The position numbers and the translations under genes were made by a program. From positions 6,893-70,892 of the forward strand of contig JAFGDP010000012.1 in assembly GCA_016932075.1 (NCBI GenBank): a stretch of 64,000 nucleotides of DNA, in the 5' to 3' direction. Each line of letters opens with the position of its first letter. The stretch's first letter is position 1. Under the pieces are notes generated by a model. It had not been told where the DNA came from and made no database searches. It saw nothing but the letters and a program-made list of their open reading frames with translations. This document shows, one piece after another, positions 1 to 9,047 of the stretch. Source of the DNA: Chitinispirillaceae bacterium (GTDB lineage Bacteria > Fibrobacterota > Chitinivibrionia > Chitinivibrionales > Chitinispirillaceae).

Positions 1-1
1 C

Positions 2-214
2 GGCGAAGGATATCGCGCCCTGACCTCTACCGATTACCTGTCGTCGCAGGACCTGGTCACCATGCGAAGCGAAATGGAACGCGAGGTGCGTGCCGCGCTT
101 CATCTAGGCGACCTGACCGGCACTCCGGCGCTGCGGTATGAACACTCCATGGGGCAGATGGGTGAGATTCCTCCGTACATTCTCCGTTCCAGCCTGGCGC
201 ACGCAACGGCGTAA
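2..214 (+). CDS. C-terminal 70 residues of an unidentified protein (5' end outside window)
   Basis: An open frame enters from the left edge and stops with TAA at 212-214. The visible tail is mostly hydrophilic and helical-looking, with an acidic/basic stretch (residues EMEREVRAALHLGDL) and the ending LRSSLAHATA. It stops 2 bp before the stop codon of the convergent glycosyltransferase, with no terminator between them, which fits a real gene end. I do not recognise the family. No motif in this fragment decides its function, and the rest of the gene must be read from the neighbouring sequence. Confidence 0.5.
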   Translation, partial: GEGYRALTSTDYLSSQDLVTMRSEMEREVRAALHLGDLTGTPALRYEHSMGQMGEIPPYILRSSLAHATA

Positions 215-216
215 AC

Positions 217-1326
217 TCATCGCGCAACGGCGAGGAGGCGGTCCGCTACGGTCCGGGCCGTATGCTTCCAGGTGTGATTCTTTCTGACCATATCACTCGC
301 TCTCAGTCCCCGCTTCTGTGCCTCATCGCGGTTCTTATAGACATACCGAAGCAGATTGCGAAGATCCTCGGTATCGGGCAGGAGCCAGAACGGGTTCCCG
401 ACCGTTTTCATGCCGCTCACCGACCAGGTCTGCAGCTTTTCAAGCGAGCATTTGATCAAATATCCGCTGTCTTCATTGACGAAATCACTGCACGCGCCCG
501 CTCCCGTAACGATGACCGGCAAACCGCACGCCATTGCCTCCGCCACGGGCAGCCCATACCCTTCGGAACGGTACGGATGCACGTAGCAGTCGCACGCGGT
601 ATACAGGCCCGGAAGCCCTGCAGGCGGAACGTCCTCGGTGTAATAAATAATCGACGCGATGTCGCTACGACCGGCGAGCGCTTCCACCTTCGCGGCAAGC
701 TCTCTGGTGTAGGCGTTGGACCCCTTGATAACGAGGCATACCGGCTCCCGCGCCGTGAATTCGCTCAAATACGCATTGACCAGGATGTCGACGCCTTTAC
801 GCATTGTTACTCCGCCGTTAAAGAAAAAACTGAACCGCTTACCGATCTTTTCACGCAGCCATGGCGCCTGCGGAGCGCCGGGACGGAACTCATCCGGATC
901 TATGCCGAGGGGTATGACGTGGATGATATGCTCGTCGATCCCCGAAACGGCATAACACTCCTTGAGATACGTCGTATACACCCACACTTCTCTCACCGTT
1001 CGGGGGATTTTTTCCACCCATTCGACCGGAAGGCACCCGTACTCCCACGGCTGAAACAGCACATACACTCCCGCCGGCACGGCGGTCAGATCCGGCGGCC
1101 AGCGGTGGCGCACGTGCACCACGGCATCACGGTGCGGACTGTTGACAAGCGATTGCAACGGACGGAATTTGGCCATTGTGCTTGGCGAAAACTGGTCAGA
1201 CTCATACGCGACATGGCGCACATCGAACCGCGTATCCGCTGCAAGTTCGCGCAAAATTTCACGGTTCACCATACCAAGACTGTGGTGAACGAAAAGCGAA
1301 CCTTCCCAGTTCACCTTGACAGACAC
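217..1326 (-). CDS. Family 4 glycosyltransferase
   Basis: Predicted cytoplasmic GT-B enzyme that moves a sugar from a nucleotide donor onto a glycan or lipid acceptor. The C-terminal half carries the GT4 donor-site signature, with an EGYGLPVAEAMACGLPVI motif where the first Glu and the E of AEAMACG fit the EX7E pattern, and an upstream GGVTMRKGVD segment typical of the Rossmann-like domain. The N-terminus opens with VNWEGSLFVHHSLGMVNRE, as in GT4 enzymes that modify surface glycans. I prefer the GTG start at 1326 because AGGAG lies 6 nt upstream. An ATG at 1359 would add 11 residues but has no clear ribosome site. The acceptor is unknown. It lies beside other surface-glycan and envelope genes. 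Confidence 0.85.
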   Translation of the reverse strand: MSVKVNWEGSLFVHHSLGMVNREILRELAADTRFDVRHVAYESDQFSPSTMAKFRPLQSLVNSPHRDAVVHVRHRWPPDLTAVPAGVYVLFQPWEYGCLPVEWVEKIPRTVREVWVYTTYLKECYAVSGIDEHIIHVIPLGIDPDEFRPGAPQAPWLREKIGKRFSFFFNGGVTMRKGVDILVNAYLSEFTAREPVCLVIKGSNAYTRELAAKVEALAGRSDIASIIYYTEDVPPAGLPGLYTACDCYVHPYRSEGYGLPVAEAMACGLPVIVTGAGACSDFVNEDSGYLIKCSLEKLQTWSVSGMKTVGNPFWLLPDTEDLRNLLRYVYKNRDEAQKRGLRASDMVRKNHTWKHTARTVADRLLAVAR

Positions 1327-1716
1327 ATTCTGCTCCTGATCCTGATCGCCGATATACATAACACCATGTTGCTTGTATGTTTTTTCAAATCATACAATGG
1401 AAAAACCGGTTTTTCACCTGTTTAATTTAATATTGCGCGTCAGTATACGGGTTTTCCTGCAAAAGAGATGCTGTCTGCTGTCATTTTATACCGCTGCACG
1501 GCCGTGACGTGAGGCTGCACGGTTACGCTTTTTTCTTTTATACTGTCATGCCCTATCCATGCGTTTCGTGATCTTTTTAAATTGCACATGAGGAGTAACG
1601 CCAAGCCTTTTGCCGATCCTTCTTAGAAAGGAGAGACTAATGTTGCGGTAGGTCCCAGACTCAAGCCGTGCTATACTATTATATACCTTTGCCCGCATCC
1701 GCGCGCAGCAGGTTTT
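1327..1716. other. Intergenic region with no recognised element
   Basis: About 390 bp between two minus-strand genes. It is AT-rich at both ends and contains a small hairpin (TCCTT/AAGGA near 1618-1635) followed by a three-codon start-stop (ATG TTG CGG TAG at about 1640) behind a good Shine-Dalgarno-like AAAGGAG. I see no riboswitch signature, tRNA or repeat. It probably holds the promoter of the glycosyltransferase and the 3' end of the methyltransferase transcript. Confidence 0.4.
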
Positions 1717-2568
1717 TCATGCGTCCTGTCCCATTGCGGCTTTCTTACCTGCAAACAGAAGGCCGTAGCAGAATCTTTTATCGAGCATGCTTCGGCGATC
1801 AACGGTATTTCCCGAAAGGTCAATGCTTGCGATACCGAGCGGCGCGCGCTTTGGATTGTGGCGTTTCCGCATGCCGGTGATTTTTCTGAACAGGCTTTTA
1901 ACGTTTTCACCGATCCAATAGCTGAGGTCGTCTTTTAAAGAACCGACTGATGCCAGCTCAAGAACCTCAACATTGGCACGCCGGGCATAGCGTCGCAATT
2001 CGCCGGCAGCGTACGGCTCCTCGCGAAAATCGTCATGGGTCATTCCGAGCATAATGCGCAACCCGAATCCGATCCGGTAAAAGATGCCATACCGGTTGGG
2101 CACCACAAAAAAAAGCATGCCGCCCGGGCGCACAAGCCGTGCATTCGCCTCGAATGCCGCGTATCGGTCCTCGCCGCTGAAATGCTCGAGCGTACCGAAC
2201 GAACAGGCCAAGTCAAAGCGTTCCTCCATTTTGTTTGAAAGACGCAGCATATCAGCCACGATACAATGCGGATGCAGGCCCAGGGCACGATGCGTTTTTT
2301 TTGCGACAGCAAGACCGGACATGCTGTAATCAAGCAGCGTAACCCTTGCACCCGCAAGCCCCAGAAGCATGCTCATCTTTCCAAGTCCGCAGCCTACTTC
2401 TATGCTATGAAAGACGTCAGGAAGATTGCATGTACGTTTCCAGTACATGAACCTGCTCCAGATAATACCTTGACTATTAGAGAACAACCAGGAAATAATT
2501 TCGTCTCGTGAAGGTAATTCCTGCTGCCAGAGTTTGGCCATTCTTCTATTCGTATCGGAGTTTTTCAT
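1717..2568 (-). CDS. Class I SAM-dependent methyltransferase
   Basis: Predicted soluble methyltransferase of 283 residues. Motif I, the SAM glycine loop, reads EVGCGLGKMSMLLG at roughly residues 57-70. An acidic motif II (LLDY) follows. Motif post-III reads FDLACSFGTLEHF, and the LVRPGGMLFFVVPN segment matches the beta-5 strand region of the Methyltransf_11/25 group. The first 50 residues (with WLFSNSQGIIWSRFMYW) and the C-terminal basic tail (SLFRKITGMRKRH) look lineage-specific. The substrate cannot be told. The surrounding glycosyltransferases make a glycan or lipid acceptor plausible, which is only an inference. The start has no strong ribosome site, so a slightly different start is possible. 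Confidence 0.8.
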   Translation of the reverse strand: MKNSDTNRRMAKLWQQELPSRDEIISWLFSNSQGIIWSRFMYWKRTCNLPDVFHSIEVGCGLGKMSMLLGLAGARVTLLDYSMSGLAVAKKTHRALGLHPHCIVADMLRLSNKMEERFDLACSFGTLEHFSGEDRYAAFEANARLVRPGGMLFFVVPNRYGIFYRIGFGLRIMLGMTHDDFREEPYAAGELRRYARRANVEVLELASVGSLKDDLSYWIGENVKSLFRKITGMRKRHNPKRAPLGIASIDLSGNTVDRRSMLDKRFCYGLLFAGKKAAMGQDA

Positions 2569-2711
2569 CGATGCAAAAAAAACTGATGCATGGTACTTCT
2601 TGAGCAGTACATTCTGGTACGGTTGCGTAAATATACCACGGTGTACACCCGTGCGGTGTTATTTCAATCTCGCATGAATTACCTGCTGCGCGGATTGCAG
2701 GCACCCGCATT

Positions 2712-3413
2712 CTATTTCTTCGGTCTCCCCACAGCAATAATATACAGCGGCACTTCATTTTTCCCGCACCCGAGCACCTCCATGACGCTGGAATCCTCAA
2801 ACGCGCCGACCGGCACTGATCCAAGACCGAGCGCAACGGCCTGAAGGTGAATGTTTTGGGCTGCGTGGCCGGCTTCCATGTGTGCGTACATTACTCCCCG
2901 CTGACCGTAACGGCCCGTGGTGCGCTCCATGATTGCGGTAAAAATAATTGAGCAGGGAGCCTGTTCAACGCAGGACTGGCCGAGCGCGGCGCGTGCCAGC
3001 GCCTTTCGATGGTCGCCCTGCTTCAATTTCCTCAGTTCATGGCCTTCGGGGGAATACGTGAAAAGCGCTTCCGGAGTCATGCAGTAGGTTTCAAGCGGAT
3101 AGGTGGCGCCTGCCGAGGGCGCGGCACGAAATCCGCGCTGCTTGTCGGTCACGCCCTGGGCGGCAAAAAGGAGCTGTCCGATCTCCTGCTTTGTCAAAGC
3201 TTGCCCGTCATACGACCTGATGGAACGTCGTGCATTCAAAGCGGCTTCTAAAGTCATCGTACCGCCTTTTTTGGGTTTGTGCAGGGTGATTGTGTTGTTC
3301 TTTTCTGCCGCTTGTTTTGTTTTCTGGCAAAAACCTTTCTGGAAATTCAAAAATAGTATGATCAGGAAGCAGGAATACAGTAATAAAAGAGTAATACGTT
3401 TTATAGTCGCCAT
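2712..3413 (-). CDS. Exported or membrane-anchored SagB/ThcOx-type nitroreductase-family protein
   Basis: FMN-dependent nitroreductase-fold protein of about 233 residues. The core begins at LEAALNARRSIRSYDGQALT and includes AAPSAGATYPLE, the signature of the SagB/ThcOx branch (oxidoreductases related to azoline oxidation in peptide modification), then HMEAGHAAQNIHLQAVALGL and a closing PLYIIAVGRPKK. Unusually, the core follows a hydrophobic N-terminal segment (residues about 5-23, with ITLLLLYSCFLIILFL) that looks like a signal peptide or anchor. The ATG at 3413 has GGGGAG 9 nt upstream. A TTG 18 nt earlier is less likely. No precursor peptide or YcaO gene is nearby, so a role in RiPP synthesis is not supported. 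A stand-alone reductase of unknown substrate is the safe reading. Confidence 0.8.
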   Translation of the reverse strand: MATIKRITLLLLYSCFLIILFLNFQKGFCQKTKQAAEKNNTITLHKPKKGGTMTLEAALNARRSIRSYDGQALTKQEIGQLLFAAQGVTDKQRGFRAAPSAGATYPLETYCMTPEALFTYSPEGHELRKLKQGDHRKALARAALGQSCVEQAPCSIIFTAIMERTTGRYGQRGVMYAHMEAGHAAQNIHLQAVALGLGSVPVGAFEDSSVMEVLGCGKNEVPLYIIAVGRPKK

Positions 3414-3695
3414 AGTATCTACTCCCCGCAATGAAGCACCTATTTCACTTATTTTTTTAAGCAGAGCGTTTTTCCAAGTATAAATAATTTTGGTTAAGTA
3501 TTAAAAAAAGTATTATTATATATTAAACAAAAGCAGTTTTGTTAAGTTTCTTCTTTTTGATAACTAGTTATTTTATCTCGACAGCAAACTCTTCCGCACT
3601 TCCAAATGCGGCAGACGGTAAATAAAAAACTTTAATCGTTTAATTAATCAAATTTTTGCCCTTTTTCAACTCTTTTCATCCTGGGGAGGTCCCAA
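3414..3695. promoter_or_regulatory. Divergent intergenic region (nitroreductase / C25 peptidase)
   Basis: This 282-bp gap is strongly AT-rich between 3460 and 3660 and must hold the promoters of both divergent genes. A TATAAT-like box on the minus strand occurs within the run of A/T near 3510-3525. The plus-strand gene has a strong GGGGAGG ribosome site just before its ATG at 3696. I cannot assign -35 boxes with confidence. Confidence 0.4.
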
Positions 3696-6600
3696 ATGAA
3701 TAAAGCTTTGCCTGCATCCCTGAAAAGAGGCATTGCGTTATTGGCAATACCCTGTTTTCTTTTTCTGCTCATTCCGGCAGCATCGCACGCGGTCATGAAA
3801 CCGGCTGCTGCGCTGCTCAATGATCTTGGCCAGAAGCCGATCCTGGTGCAGTCGTCCCTTCCGCAGACCAATCTGATCAGACTCGAGTATCAGGTGCCTG
3901 CCCCCCTGTTCCAACAGATGAACCACCAGTTCATGAAAAACAAGGCGCTCCAGCGCTGCTTTCTCGGAAACGCGATTTTCTACGGAAAGCCGGGCCAGCC
4001 CGAGCTGCCGCTCGTGTATTCGAGAGTCATCCTGCCTGCCGGCCATACCGTGGAAAGCATTTCGTTTATACCGAAAAAGGAGATCACCCTGCCCGGCGCT
4101 TACACGCTATCGTATGCCGAGATCCCTCATCCGCTGTCCGCTACCACCATCACCTGGGCAAAGCCGGACATGGCAATTTATGATTCTGATAACGGGTATC
4201 CGGGTAAACGGTATGATCTCACCTCGATCCAGTACCGGTGCGGCGCGCCGATCGCTGAAATCGACATCTATCCCATGACCTATTACCCGAAAAGCGGCAC
4301 AATCAAATATTGCCGCGAATTTGCCCTGGAGGTAAAAACAAAGCCGGACCCTACCGGCGGCAGTGATCTTGCTCCACGGGTTGAACGGTTTTTCGACGGC
4401 TACCTCATGACCGAAGAAAACCCTGAAATGCTTGCCATCTATCCGAAGCCGCTGCGAAAAAACGCCTCTTCGGACAACTATGAATGGATCGTCATCAGCG
4501 AGGATACGGTGCTCTCGGCCACGACAACGCCCAACCTGCAGACCCTGATCGAGTTCCGCCAGTCCAAGGGATTCACGGCGCGGGGCGTTCCCATGAGCGA
4601 GGTCCGGCAGCAGAGTGGATCGGCCAACAGCGACAAGCTGAGGAATTTCATCAAATACGCGTATGAAAACTGGAATACGAAATGGGTGCTCCTTGCCGGG
4701 GACATAAATATTATTCCCTTGCGCACGGTTCAGGCCTCCAACGGCAGCGAAACTGACAATCTCCCCACTGATATGCCGTATCAATGCCTTGACGGCACCA
4801 CCTGGAACAACGACTATGCCGCCGAAGTCTTTATCGGCCGGTTTTCCGGTCAGACACGCGCCGAGATCGCCAACCAGATTTTCAAGACCATTGAATACGA
4901 ATCCGGGGCCGCGAGCGAGAGTTATTACACCAACGGCCTGAGCCTGGGTGAAAAACTCGATAACACGACTTACGGAACCAGCTGCATGAACCAACTTGAG
5001 GAGCTCTTTCCCAGCGAATGGGATTTTGACAGCCTCTACGACTCCCCTACCTACACCTGGAACTCATCCGCCCTGTTAACTAAAATCAACTCGGACCAGT
5101 TCAGCATCATCAACCATCTCGGCCACAGCAATGCCACCTACGGCATGAAGCTGCGCAACGGCAACGAATCGCAGTTTAACAATGAAAAGTTCATTTTTGT
5201 AAAATCACAGGGCTGCATTCCGGGCGCGTTCGACCGTGACTGCTTTGCCGAACGCATCACGACCCAGACCCGTACCGGGTTCTTCGGCGCGGTCATGAAC
5301 TCACGGTACGGCTGGTACTCGCCGAGAAATCCGACCAGCGGCTCCAGCCACATCGTACACCGCTCGTTTTGGCAGGCGTGCTGGAACGAGGACATGAGCT
5401 ATTTCGGCGAATTCAACGAGTATTCGCACCGGATCAATACGCGGTACCGCTGGGACATCCTGGAATCCAACCTGTTCGGCGATCCGGCCGTGCTGTTCAA
5501 AGGCAAGGAGGCTGAACCGTTCATACAGGTGGTGAGCCCGAACGGCGGCGAAGAGTGGGAAGCGGGCAGGACATTCCCCGTCAGGTGGGACGCGAACGTC
5601 GAAGGCAACCTGAAAATCGAGCTGATCAAGGGGACCGCTGTAAACCAGACGCTCACCACCTCTACACCGAACACCGGATCATGGAACTGGGCGATTCCCG
5701 AATCCTTTACCCAGGGAAGCGACTATAAAATACGGATCACGAGCGTCCAGACCACCTCCCTGCGCGACGAAAGCAATGCAACATTCACCATCGGACCGCG
5801 CTCCGAGCTCAGCGTTGTCGCGCCTAACGGCGGCGAGAACTTTGAAAAGGGCACGGTGTGCGAGATCACCTGGACCGACAACCTGAGCGGAAACGTTAGT
5901 ATCATCCTGTACCGCGATTCATCCATCATCCTCGATATCGTGGAGAATACCGCAAGCGACGGTTCCTACAACTGGACCATTCCTTCCACGGTGCAGAGCG
6001 GTTCCAATTACTGGGTCCGCGTCGTGAGCGTTGACAAGGAGTGGCTGTGGGACGAAAACGACGGCGCCTTCAGCATAAGAAATCCTGCAGTGGCTATCCC
6101 ATATACCCAAACCTTTGAGTCATTCGATGTCGGCACGGTTCCTCTGATCCAGTACTGGGAACAGCTTGACGACGACGACCTTGACTGGACCATTATCCAA
6201 GGACCGACCCCTTCGCGTAACGGCTCGTCGCCCAATGTGACCGGCCCGATGGCCGACCATACCAGCGGTAATGCCACAGGGAAGTATATATACGTTGAAG
6301 CATCCAGCAACAATTCTCCGGACAAGGAAGCGCAGATGGTGACCCCGCTCTTTTCGCTGGTAGGCGTGGTATCGGCCCAGATGGGCTTTTTCTATCACAT
6401 GTATTCGGACAGCAACCATATGGGTGATCTCTACGTGGATGCCCGAATTGAAGGAAGCGCGACCTGGACCGAAGGCATCATCCATATCTCCGGCGACCAG
6501 GGCGACCAGTGGAAGCAGCAGGTGTTCGACCTGAACGCTTACGTTGGCCAGCTCGTGCAGTTCAGGTTCAGGGGAATCACCGGCGAGAGCTGGGCAAGCG

Positions 6601-6926
6601 ACATCTGCATCGACGATTTTTCGATCACCGGCGGAACCGGTAACCCGGTTCGCAGAGCGGCCCTGCCCGCGACATTCGGTCTGTCGTTTAGCGGATCACT
6701 GCTGACCTACCTGATCCCCGCGACGGTACCGGCAAAGGTCCCGGTCACGATCGCGCTCTACAACCTGCAGGGGAAACAGGTGCAGACCCTGGTGAACGGC
6801 GCCATGAATCCGGGCAGGTACACGATCGACCTCGCCGCTTCACAGAGCAGGACCGCGAAGGGGCTGTACATCTGCGCAATGAAGGCCGGTGATTTCAGCG
6901 CCGTGGAACGGGTGACGGTCAGGTAG
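3696..6926 (+). CDS. Peptidase family C25 (gingipain-type) secreted cysteine peptidase with C-terminal sorting domain
   Basis: Large exported protease of 1076 residues. A signal peptide (with IALLAIPCFLFLLIPAASHA) leads into a propeptide-like region to about residue 250, then the C25 catalytic domain (about 260-600). The probable catalytic dyad is His477 in NHLGHSN and Cys507 in SQGCIPG. Two Ser/Thr-rich Kre9/KNH-like beta repeats follow (about 607-705 and 710-805, each starting VVSPNGGE or VVAPNGGE and containing W-x-W and DESNATF- or DENDGAF-like ends). Next comes a MAM/choice-of-anchor-J-like module (about 810-980). The last 85 residues (VTIALYNLQGKQVQTLVNG, then GLYICAMKAGD) match T9SS type A sorting domains. 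It should therefore be exported by Sec, carried across the outer membrane by T9SS and attached to the surface. It is monocistronic, with a strong terminator behind it. Confidence 0.9.
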   Translation: MNKALPASLKRGIALLAIPCFLFLLIPAASHAVMKPAAALLNDLGQKPILVQSSLPQTNLIRLEYQVPAPLFQQMNHQFMKNKALQRCFLGNAIFYGKPGQPELPLVYSRVILPAGHTVESISFIPKKEITLPGAYTLSYAEIPHPLSATTITWAKPDMAIYDSDNGYPGKRYDLTSIQYRCGAPIAEIDIYPMTYYPKSGTIKYCREFALEVKTKPDPTGGSDLAPRVERFFDGYLMTEENPEMLAIYPKPLRKNASSDNYEWIVISEDTVLSATTTPNLQTLIEFRQSKGFTARGVPMSEVRQQSGSANSDKLRNFIKYAYENWNTKWVLLAGDINIIPLRTVQASNGSETDNLPTDMPYQCLDGTTWNNDYAAEVFIGRFSGQTRAEIANQIFKTIEYESGAASESYYTNGLSLGEKLDNTTYGTSCMNQLEELFPSEWDFDSLYDSPTYTWNSSALLTKINSDQFSIINHLGHSNATYGMKLRNGNESQFNNEKFIFVKSQGCIPGAFDRDCFAERITTQTRTGFFGAVMNSRYGWYSPRNPTSGSSHIVHRSFWQACWNEDMSYFGEFNEYSHRINTRYRWDILESNLFGDPAVLFKGKEAEPFIQVVSPNGGEEWEAGRTFPVRWDANVEGNLKIELIKGTAVNQTLTTSTPNTGSWNWAIPESFTQGSDYKIRITSVQTTSLRDESNATFTIGPRSELSVVAPNGGENFEKGTVCEITWTDNLSGNVSIILYRDSSIILDIVENTASDGSYNWTIPSTVQSGSNYWVRVVSVDKEWLWDENDGAFSIRNPAVAIPYTQTFESFDVGTVPLIQYWEQLDDDDLDWTIIQGPTPSRNGSSPNVTGPMADHTSGNATGKYIYVEASSNNSPDKEAQMVTPLFSLVGVVSAQMGFFYHMYSDSNHMGDLYVDARIEGSATWTEGIIHISGDQGDQWKQQVFDLNAYVGQLVQFRFRGITGESWASDICIDDFSITGGTGNPVRRAALPATFGLSFSGSLLTYLIPATVPAKVPVTIALYNLQGKQVQTLVNGAMNPGRYTIDLAASQSRTAKGLYICAMKAGDFSAVERVTVR

Positions 6927-6947
6927 CCGGAACTATGTTGATACTGT

Positions 6948-6985
6948 AATAAAGAAGCCCGCGTTGTTAGGCGGGCTTCTTTATT
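6948..6985. terminator. Bidirectional intrinsic terminator
   Basis: A perfect 15-bp inverted repeat (6948-6962 with 6971-6985) with an 8-nt loop. A GC-rich core is flanked by A-tract and T-tract, so it can terminate both the C25 peptidase transcript on the plus strand and the convergent CsgG-like lipoprotein transcript on the minus strand. Confidence 0.92.
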
Positions 6986-7002
6986 TCGAAATGAAAAACG
7001 GA

Positions 7003-7659
7003 TCACTTCCAGTGCGACCGGAAATCGTCGGTCACCACCCCCACGAGCTCGTTGACCAGGCTGCCGTACGCCTTTTCCGGATCGCGGGCGTCAAAGCGGG
7101 TGTCACCTTTTGCCAGGCTCACCGAAGCGACATCTTCCCTGCCCTGTGAGGAATTCGACCATACGGTCGCTCCGGCCTGCGTTTCAACAAGTCGCGCATT
7201 CAGTTTTGCCTCAACAAAAGCGGAAACAGTCATCTGTTTGATGAGCGAGCCTATGCTTACCGAGGGCTTGACCTTCTCGACCGTCAACCTGCCGATAACA
7301 ACAGCGCCGATCCCGTATTTCGCGCCGAGTAGTTTGATCGCCTCGATATCCAGCTCGCTGCAGCCGATGGATCCGAGCACGTGGGACATGGTCCCGAGCT
7401 CGATCACCGGTGTGCCCGGCTGCGCTTCCAGTACCGACCGCAGCAGTTTCTGCGAAGTATAGTCGGCAAGGGTGCCTTTGGCGTTCGATTCCAGTTGTAT
7501 CATGCCAAGGGTGGCGTATGGCTTGAGATCGATGCGGGGAGGAATGAGGACCCTGGGACTGCAGAAGAGGGAAAACAGAACCATGATCAATATCAAGTTT
7601 GCCGGAAACGTTCCATACCTATTCTCTTTAACGTTTTGAGCGCTTATACTATGATTCAT
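7003..7659 (-). CDS. Putative CsgG/LpoB-like lipoprotein
   Basis: Protein of about 218 residues. The N-terminal hydrophobic segment (with LILIMVLFSLFC) ends in a possible lipobox Cys, so it is probably a lipoprotein. The body resembles the CsgG/LpoB-like fold: a strand-rich opening (YATLGMIQLES), a helix containing YTSQKLLRSVLEAQPGTPVIEL, LLGAKYGIGAVVIGRLTVEK, and a segment with LNARLVETQAGATVWSNSS, the usual order in that family. These proteins act at the outer membrane or activate envelope enzymes, but the partner here is unknown. I chose the ATG at 7659 because GGAG is 8 nt upstream. The ATG at 7665 overlaps the stop of the upstream membrane glycosyltransferase, so the two are translationally linked. 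Confidence 0.6.
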   Translation of the reverse strand: MNHSISAQNVKENRYGTFPANLILIMVLFSLFCSPRVLIPPRIDLKPYATLGMIQLESNAKGTLADYTSQKLLRSVLEAQPGTPVIELGTMSHVLGSIGCSELDIEAIKLLGAKYGIGAVVIGRLTVEKVKPSVSIGSLIKQMTVSAFVEAKLNARLVETQAGATVWSNSSQGREDVASVSLAKGDTRFDARDPEKAYGSLVNELVGVVTDDFRSHWK

Positions 7660-7661
7660 CG

Positions 7662-8930
7662 TCATTTCTCCTCGAGTACTATCGTACCAGATTTTTCTTC
7701 AGGAATCCCTCCTTTAACGGCCAAATAGATCATACCTGCCATTAAGACGATTCCCCCGATAGTATAGTTAGAAAGAACGCAATTTGCGAAAGCCCTAAAC
7801 GGCCGGAAAGCCGATCCTACCACCTGCAATACTGAAATAAAAACGAAAGAAGTCCACAGCAGAAAAGTAATTACAGGACTTTTATATGTTAAAACAACGT
7901 TCCAAAGGACGAATACTACGGGAAACGTCATCACCCAATAATGCTTCCAGGCTATCGGTGAAAACAGGATCATAACCAACGAAATAAATGCCCCTTCAAA
8001 TCCGATGTCCCGATATCTGCGCCGGATAATGATACTATAAAAAATGCTCATCGCTGCCACAAAGAGGCCTCGATAGAGCCATGTGGTTACCACACTGCCG
8101 ATGGTATCGACAGGTGGATGATGAACTTTTCCGAAAAGCATGGTAGATACATCCGACGTGATCCATCTGCCCAGCATGGCATACACCGATTGTGCCGCCC
8201 CGGTAAGCGGGTAGCCGCCATGGAGCGAAATAGCAAGCCATCCCTTTATATTAACGATATAGTCGGGAAGCCCATACCATACAATCGGTAATAACGTAAG
8301 GATACCGGCGGTCGCCACCATCATTCCCGATGCTTTTATTTTACCGCGCGCCAATAAAAAAATCAGAAAAATCAGAGGATACGCCTTGATTGCCGTTGCA
8401 CAGCCAAACCAAAAGCCAGAAAGAACATCCCTGTTTTTCGCCGCATGATAAACACCGATCGAAATCAGAAATAATTGGATTATATTCACCTGCAGTTCAC
8501 AGGCGTTATCAAGGAGCGGACTCGTGACGAATAGAATCGGTAAAAAAATGAATAATGAAAAAAGCGATAACGGCTTCCGGTAATCGAACCAATCGAACGG
8601 TTTTTTATTAATTAGACGGCACCAGAGTCCGACCGACAGGAAAAATAAATGGCAGTTCAGGATATACCAGAGAACCTGTGTACCATGAATATTCACCTTT
8701 GCCATATACGCCCACGGTATCATAAAAACCATAAAAAAGGGGGGCCATGTTACGCATGATCCGACCTTGCTTCCTTCGTAGAGATAGGTTTTTTGAATCA
8801 ACCGATTAGTGCCATCAATAAAGGCTCTGAAATCTCTTCCGCGGGATGGATGGGTCGATGCGGCAATGAATAGATTGGGAATGAAAAGCGCGACAAGAAA
8901 TAGGAGCATGAACATCTGCTTTTTGGTCAT
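7662..8930 (-). CDS. GT87-like (DUF2029) integral membrane glycosyltransferase
   Basis: Polytopic membrane protein of 422 residues with about ten hydrophobic helices. The first periplasmic loop contains GRDFRAFIDGTNRLIQKTYLYEG and a CVTWPPFF segment, the pattern of DUF2029/GT87 polyprenyl-phosphate-sugar-dependent transferases, where an acidic residue in this loop is catalytic. A central ATAIKAYPLIFLIFLLARGK stretch also fits the family. It would use a lipid-linked sugar donor on the outer face of the inner membrane. The ribosome site AAGGTGGC precedes the ATG at 8930. Its stop overlaps the start region of the lipoprotein gene downstream. The glycan product cannot be told from sequence. Confidence 0.75.
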   Translation of the reverse strand: MTKKQMFMLLFLVALFIPNLFIAASTHPSRGRDFRAFIDGTNRLIQKTYLYEGSKVGSCVTWPPFFMVFMIPWAYMAKVNIHGTQVLWYILNCHLFFLSVGLWCRLINKKPFDWFDYRKPLSLFSLFIFLPILFVTSPLLDNACELQVNIIQLFLISIGVYHAAKNRDVLSGFWFGCATAIKAYPLIFLIFLLARGKIKASGMMVATAGILTLLPIVWYGLPDYIVNIKGWLAISLHGGYPLTGAAQSVYAMLGRWITSDVSTMLFGKVHHPPVDTIGSVVTTWLYRGLFVAAMSIFYSIIIRRRYRDIGFEGAFISLVMILFSPIAWKHYWVMTFPVVFVLWNVVLTYKSPVITFLLWTSFVFISVLQVVGSAFRPFRAFANCVLSNYTIGGIVLMAGMIYLAVKGGIPEEKSGTIVLEEK

Positions 8931-9047
8931 AGCGCCACCTTTAAATGCAATAAAATTGTATTGCAGTAGTGCAGTTGTATACCATTGGAAAAATAAAAAA
9001 TGTGGGTAATAAACTTATAAATAAATCAGTGTATTATCAATTATCCC

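Noticed and set aside
262..1425. Long plus-strand frame (387 codons) over the GT4 gene
   Set aside because: Antisense shadow: the minus-strand frame has clear GT4 motifs, and the plus frame has His/Arg-rich composition and no ribosome site.
1630..1660. Three-codon start-stop with a good ribosome site
   Set aside because: Too short to call a gene; no coupling to a downstream start.
2712..3413. A RiPP (azoline) biosynthetic cluster around the SagB-like gene
   Set aside because: No YcaO, precursor peptide or peptide exporter is adjacent.
4107..4994. 295-codon minus-strand frame inside the C25 peptidase
   Set aside because: Antisense to the catalytic region, which has a clear dyad and family order.
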